Shown here: in pieces, positions 22,937 through 24,632 of the stretch
Layout: each line of letters starts with the position of its first letter
Numbering within the stretch: the first letter of the stretch is position 1
From: an uncultured Methylobacillus sp.
Lineage (GTDB): Bacteria > Pseudomonadota > Gammaproteobacteria > Burkholderiales > Methylophilaceae
Reading direction: 5' to 3'
Assembly: GCA_946481235.1 (NCBI GenBank)
Contig: CAMLME010000005.1
Location: 1 to 24,632, forward strand
Length of the DNA stretch: 24,632 nt
The notes under the pieces: generated by a model
The model's database searches: none
What the model was told of the DNA's origin: nothing
What the model saw: only the letters and a program-made list of their open reading frames with translations
Translations under genes and position numbers: made by a program

Positions 22937-23386
22937 TTAATGTTCGCCAAGTACGGAAACAGTGATGTCTACAACCACATCAGCATGCGGAGCAACGCTG
23001 ACCTGATGGTCGCCGATAGTCTTCAGCGGGCCATTGGGCATGCGAACTTCAGCCTTGGTCACTTCAAAGCCTTGTGCAGTCAGCGCTTCGGCGATGTCGT
23101 GATTGGTGACGGAACCGAACAGGCGGCCATCCACACCGGCTTTCTGCGAGACTTGCAGCATGAAGCCAGCCAGCTTTTCAGCACGGGTTTGGGCAGCAGC
23201 CAGAATTTCGGCTTGCTTCTTTTCCAGGTCGGCGCGCTTGGCGGCGAATTCAGCCTTGTTGGCTTCGGTCGCACGCTTGGCCTTGCCTTGCGGGATCAGG
23301 AAGTTGCGGCCGTAGCCATCCTTGACCTTGACGATGTCGCCCAGGGTACCCAGGTTGGTAACTTTTTCCAGAAGAATAACTTGCAT
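22937..23386 (-). CDS. rplI: 50S ribosomal protein L9
   Basis: L9 bridges 50S subunits and helps hold reading frame. The 149-residue protein has the N-terminal rRNA-binding domain with [32 protein letters not shown], the long charged connecting helix (about 40-75) and the C-terminal domain containing [14 protein letters not shown]. Length is normal. The ATG at 23384-23386 is preceded by AAGGAG, which overlaps the rpsR stop codon. It is the last gene of the operon before the intrinsic terminator. Confidence 0.98.
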   Translation of the reverse strand: MQVILLEKVTNLGTLGDIVKVKDGYGRNFLIPQGKAKRATEANKAEFAAKRADLEKKQAEILAAAQTRAEKLAGFMLQVSQKAGVDGRLFGSVTNHDIAEALTAQGFEVTKAEVRMPNGPLKTIGDHQVSVAPHADVVVDITVSVLGEH

Positions 23387-23398
23387 TGCTGTTTCTCC

Positions 23399-23626
23399 TT
23401 AGTGCTTGTCGCAGTAAGGCATCAGGGCCAGGAAACGGGCGCGCTTGATAGCCGTGGTCAGTTGACGCTGATAACGGGCCTTGGTGCCCGTAATACGTGC
23501 AGGAATGATCTTGCCATTTTCATTGATGAAGTCCTTCAGCAGGTCAACATCCTTGTAATCTACTTCCTTGATGCCTTCTGCCGAAAAGCGGCAGTAACGG
23601 CGGCGGCGGAACATATCGCGTGCCAT
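23399..23626 (-). CDS. rpsR: 30S ribosomal protein S18
   Basis: S18 forms part of the 30S platform with S6, whose gene lies in the same operon. The 75-residue protein has an Arg-rich N-terminus ([14 protein letters not shown]), [34 protein letters not shown] and [15 protein letters not shown], matching the family fully. The ATG at 23624-23626 starts 3 bases after the priB stop, with an AAAGG ribosome site inside the end of priB. Confidence 0.98.
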   Translation of the reverse strand: MARDMFRRRRYCRFSAEGIKEVDYKDVDLLKDFINENGKIIPARITGTKARYQRQLTTAIKRARFLALMPYCDKH

Positions 23627-23629
23627 GAT

Positions 23630-23935
23630 TCAACCTTTCTCAATAATCTCTAATTCGTTTATATGCAGTACCAACTGGCGGCTATTAAGGCTTCTTTTAG
23701 CGAGAAACCCAGCAACCCTGGCGCAGCTTCCAAGCTTGATTCCCTTGGCCTGTTCAGCCATTTTTGCCATTGCTACGGCGGGAACTTCACATTCGACCTG
23801 GCGGTTCATGCCTGCCTCGTTTTGTTGCGAGACGTGCCTGAGGGTAAAAGCCAGGAGCGGGATGCCTGCCGGGGTGTACCGCAGTTCGGCGACGTCCGTC
23901 ACCTCACCGCTCAGCACCAGCCGGTTGCTAATCAC
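23630..23935 (-). CDS. priB: Primosomal replication protein N (PriB), GTG start
   Basis: PriB is an SSB-like OB-fold dimer that stabilises PriA on forks during replication restart. The 101-residue protein has NRLVLSGEVTDVAELRYTPAGIPLLAFTLRH and a C-terminal GFLAKRSLNSRQLVLHINELEII, typical of PriB. Its place between rpsF and rpsR is diagnostic. The start is a GTG (23933-23935) that directly follows the rpsF TAA with no spacer, so translation depends on coupling to rpsF. Such an arrangement may keep PriB much less abundant than the ribosomal proteins. Confidence 0.95.
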   Translation of the reverse strand: MISNRLVLSGEVTDVAELRYTPAGIPLLAFTLRHVSQQNEAGMNRQVECEVPAVAMAKMAEQAKGIKLGSCARVAGFLAKRSLNSRQLVLHINELEIIEKG

Positions 23936-24313
23936 TTAAGCCGCGGCAGCTTCCGCAGCCGGCGCTTCTTCCTTGTTCAGGACGGACTTGGCCTTTTCTT
24001 CCTTCATCATCGGGGAAGGAGCGGTAACGGCTTCCTTCATCGCGACGGTCAGGTGGCGCAGCACGGCGTCGTTGAACTTGAATGCGTTTTCCAGCTCAGC
24101 CAGGGCTTCCTGACCGCACTCGATGTTCATCAGCACGTAGTGTGCCTTGTGGATTTTCTGGATCGGATATGCCAGTTGGCGGCGGCCCCAGTCTTCCAGG
24201 CGGTGAACAGCGCCGCCGGTAGTGGTGACGAGCGCACGATAGCGCTCGATCATGGCGGGCACTTGCTCGCTCTGGTCCGGATGGACGATGAATACAACTT
24301 CATAATGGCGCAT
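23936..24313 (-). CDS. rpsF: 30S ribosomal protein S6
   Basis: S6 pairs with S18 on the 30S platform. The 125-residue product begins [25 protein letters not shown] and contains [26 protein letters not shown]. It ends in an Ala/Glu/Lys-rich tail (from about 105) that is longer than the folded core needs, as in many proteobacterial S6 proteins, some of which are glutamylated at the tail. The ATG at 24311-24313 is chosen because AAGGAG lies 7 bases upstream and the core begins there. The frame stays open further upstream, but that part lies beyond the promoter. Confidence 0.98.
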   Translation of the reverse strand: MRHYEVVFIVHPDQSEQVPAMIERYRALVTTTGGAVHRLEDWGRRQLAYPIQKIHKAHYVLMNIECGQEALAELENAFKFNDAVLRHLTVAMKEAVTAPSPMMKEEKAKSVLNKEEAPAAEAAAA

Positions 24314-24380
24314 TGATACTCCTTTTGGTTTAACAGCTGCCCGCATGCGACAACGGTGCAGCAAGGTTGAAGAGCGCAAG

Positions 24381-24409
24381 ATTTTAATGGAAATCGCTAA
24401 ACAAATCAA
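24381..24409 (-). promoter_or_regulatory. Strong sigma-70 promoter of the rpsF operon
   Basis: Reading leftwards, TTGATT (complement at 24404-24409) and TAAAAT (complement at 24381-24386) are separated by the ideal 17 bases. This predicts a start near 24374 and a leader of about 60 bases before rpsF. It is the best consensus promoter in the window, as expected for a ribosomal protein operon. Confidence 0.75.
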
Positions 24410-24445
24410 ACGGATTCATCGATCCATCACGCACTTTCGATGGCA

Positions 24446-24454
24446 TGCTAATAT
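24446..24454 (+). promoter_or_regulatory. Candidate extended -10 promoter of the rightmost gene
   Basis: TGC followed by TAATAT (24449-24454) lies about 28 bases before the ATG at 24483, on the opposite strand to the rpsF promoter. The -35 region is poor. It is a plausible extended -10 promoter for the divergent gene. Confidence 0.4.
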
Positions 24455-24482
24455 TCGGCCAAAACATATCAGAAAAACGGCT

Positions 24483-24632
24483 ATGGCACCTCCACCGATT
24501 ATTGACGAGTCCACACAGGATAGTCGCCGCGCAAAACTCCGTATTGGCGTTGCTGCCGCGCTCCTGATTACCGCCATCGGCATTCTTGCCATCCTTAACC
24601 AGCGCAGGGACGAGCCAGCTCCTGAAGAGTCA
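24483..24632 (+). CDS. Unknown single-pass membrane protein (partial, N-terminus only)
   Basis: The 50 residues visible begin MAPPPIIDESTQDSRRAKLR. A hydrophobic segment follows (about 21-38, IGVAAALLITAIGILAIL), then the start of an acidic, Pro-rich region. The positive residues before the segment suggest an N-in orientation with the main body in the periplasm. This layout resembles SPOR/DedD-type or other N-anchored periplasmic proteins, but nothing diagnostic is inside the window. It is divergent from rpsF. The right edge cuts the gene. Confidence 0.6.
   Translation, partial: MAPPPIIDESTQDSRRAKLRIGVAAALLITAIGILAILNQRRDEPAPEES

Noticed and set aside
24314..24409. Upstream extension of rpsF (32 codons)
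   Set aside because: It would include the predicted -10 and leader, while AAGGAG sits at the correct distance from the ATG at 24313.
1..24632. CRISPR arrays, transposases, toxin-antitoxin pairs or other defence systems
   Set aside because: No spaced direct repeats and no recognisable genes of these kinds on either strand.

Overview
The window is a 24.6-kb stretch of chromosomal housekeeping DNA from a Gram-negative bacterium. It is almost certainly a betaproteobacterium, and my guess is a Nitrosomonadales/Gallionellaceae-type lineage. The reasons are the rpsF-priB-rpsR-rplI order (priB is a beta/gammaproteobacterial hallmark), the rpsB-tsf-pyrH-frr-uppS-cdsA operon divergent from map-glnD, the hpnCDE squalene genes, and protein sequences of betaproteobacterial flavour. 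The exact genus is inference only. Coding density is very high, no gap exceeds 300 bases, and I see no insertion sequence, prophage, CRISPR array or plasmid feature.

Layout. (1) 1-4426, minus strand: rpsB-tsf-pyrH-frr-uppS-cdsA (translation, mRNA metabolism, isoprenoid carrier lipid and phospholipid precursors); cdsA runs off the left edge. (2) 4600-7964, plus strand: map (methionine aminopeptidase) and glnD (PII uridylyltransferase), divergent from rpsB across a regulatory leader. (3) 7950-10013, minus strand: a tightly coupled cassette of two small unknown genes, a DUF2802-type membrane protein, a FliK-like protein and an FlhB C-terminal homologue (FlhX/YlqH type), probably concerned with flagellar export. 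(4) 10123-11579, minus strand: tRNA-Ser(UGA), peptide deformylase and a methylthioinosine-type phosphorylase. (5) 11637-16217, plus strand: hpnC-hpnD-hpnE (farnesyl diphosphate to squalene), a four-helix membrane protein, a YciK-like SDR with altered catalytic residues, and a DUF3147-like membrane protein. (6) 16214-22780, minus strand: FIST protein, PAS-PAS-GGDEF protein, dnaB, alr, radA. (7) 22894-24313, minus strand: rpsF-priB-rpsR-rplI with a strong promoter and a strong intrinsic terminator. (8) 24483-end, plus strand: the start of an unknown single-pass membrane protein.

Most of the window is ordinary core genome. The parts that deserve attention are these: the FIST / PAS-PAS-GGDEF bicistron, which sits between rplI and dnaB and looks like a ligand sensor (possibly a NosP-type nitric oxide sensor) coupled to a c-di-GMP synthase; the flagellar-switch cassette, which contains a previously easy-to-miss 35-codon ORF joined to the next gene by a TAGTG overlap; an SDR in which the Ser, Tyr and Lys catalytic positions are all substituted; and dnaB, whose best promoter would give a leaderless mRNA. 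Several genes use TTG (uppS, glnD, hpnE) or GTG (priB, DUF2802) starts.
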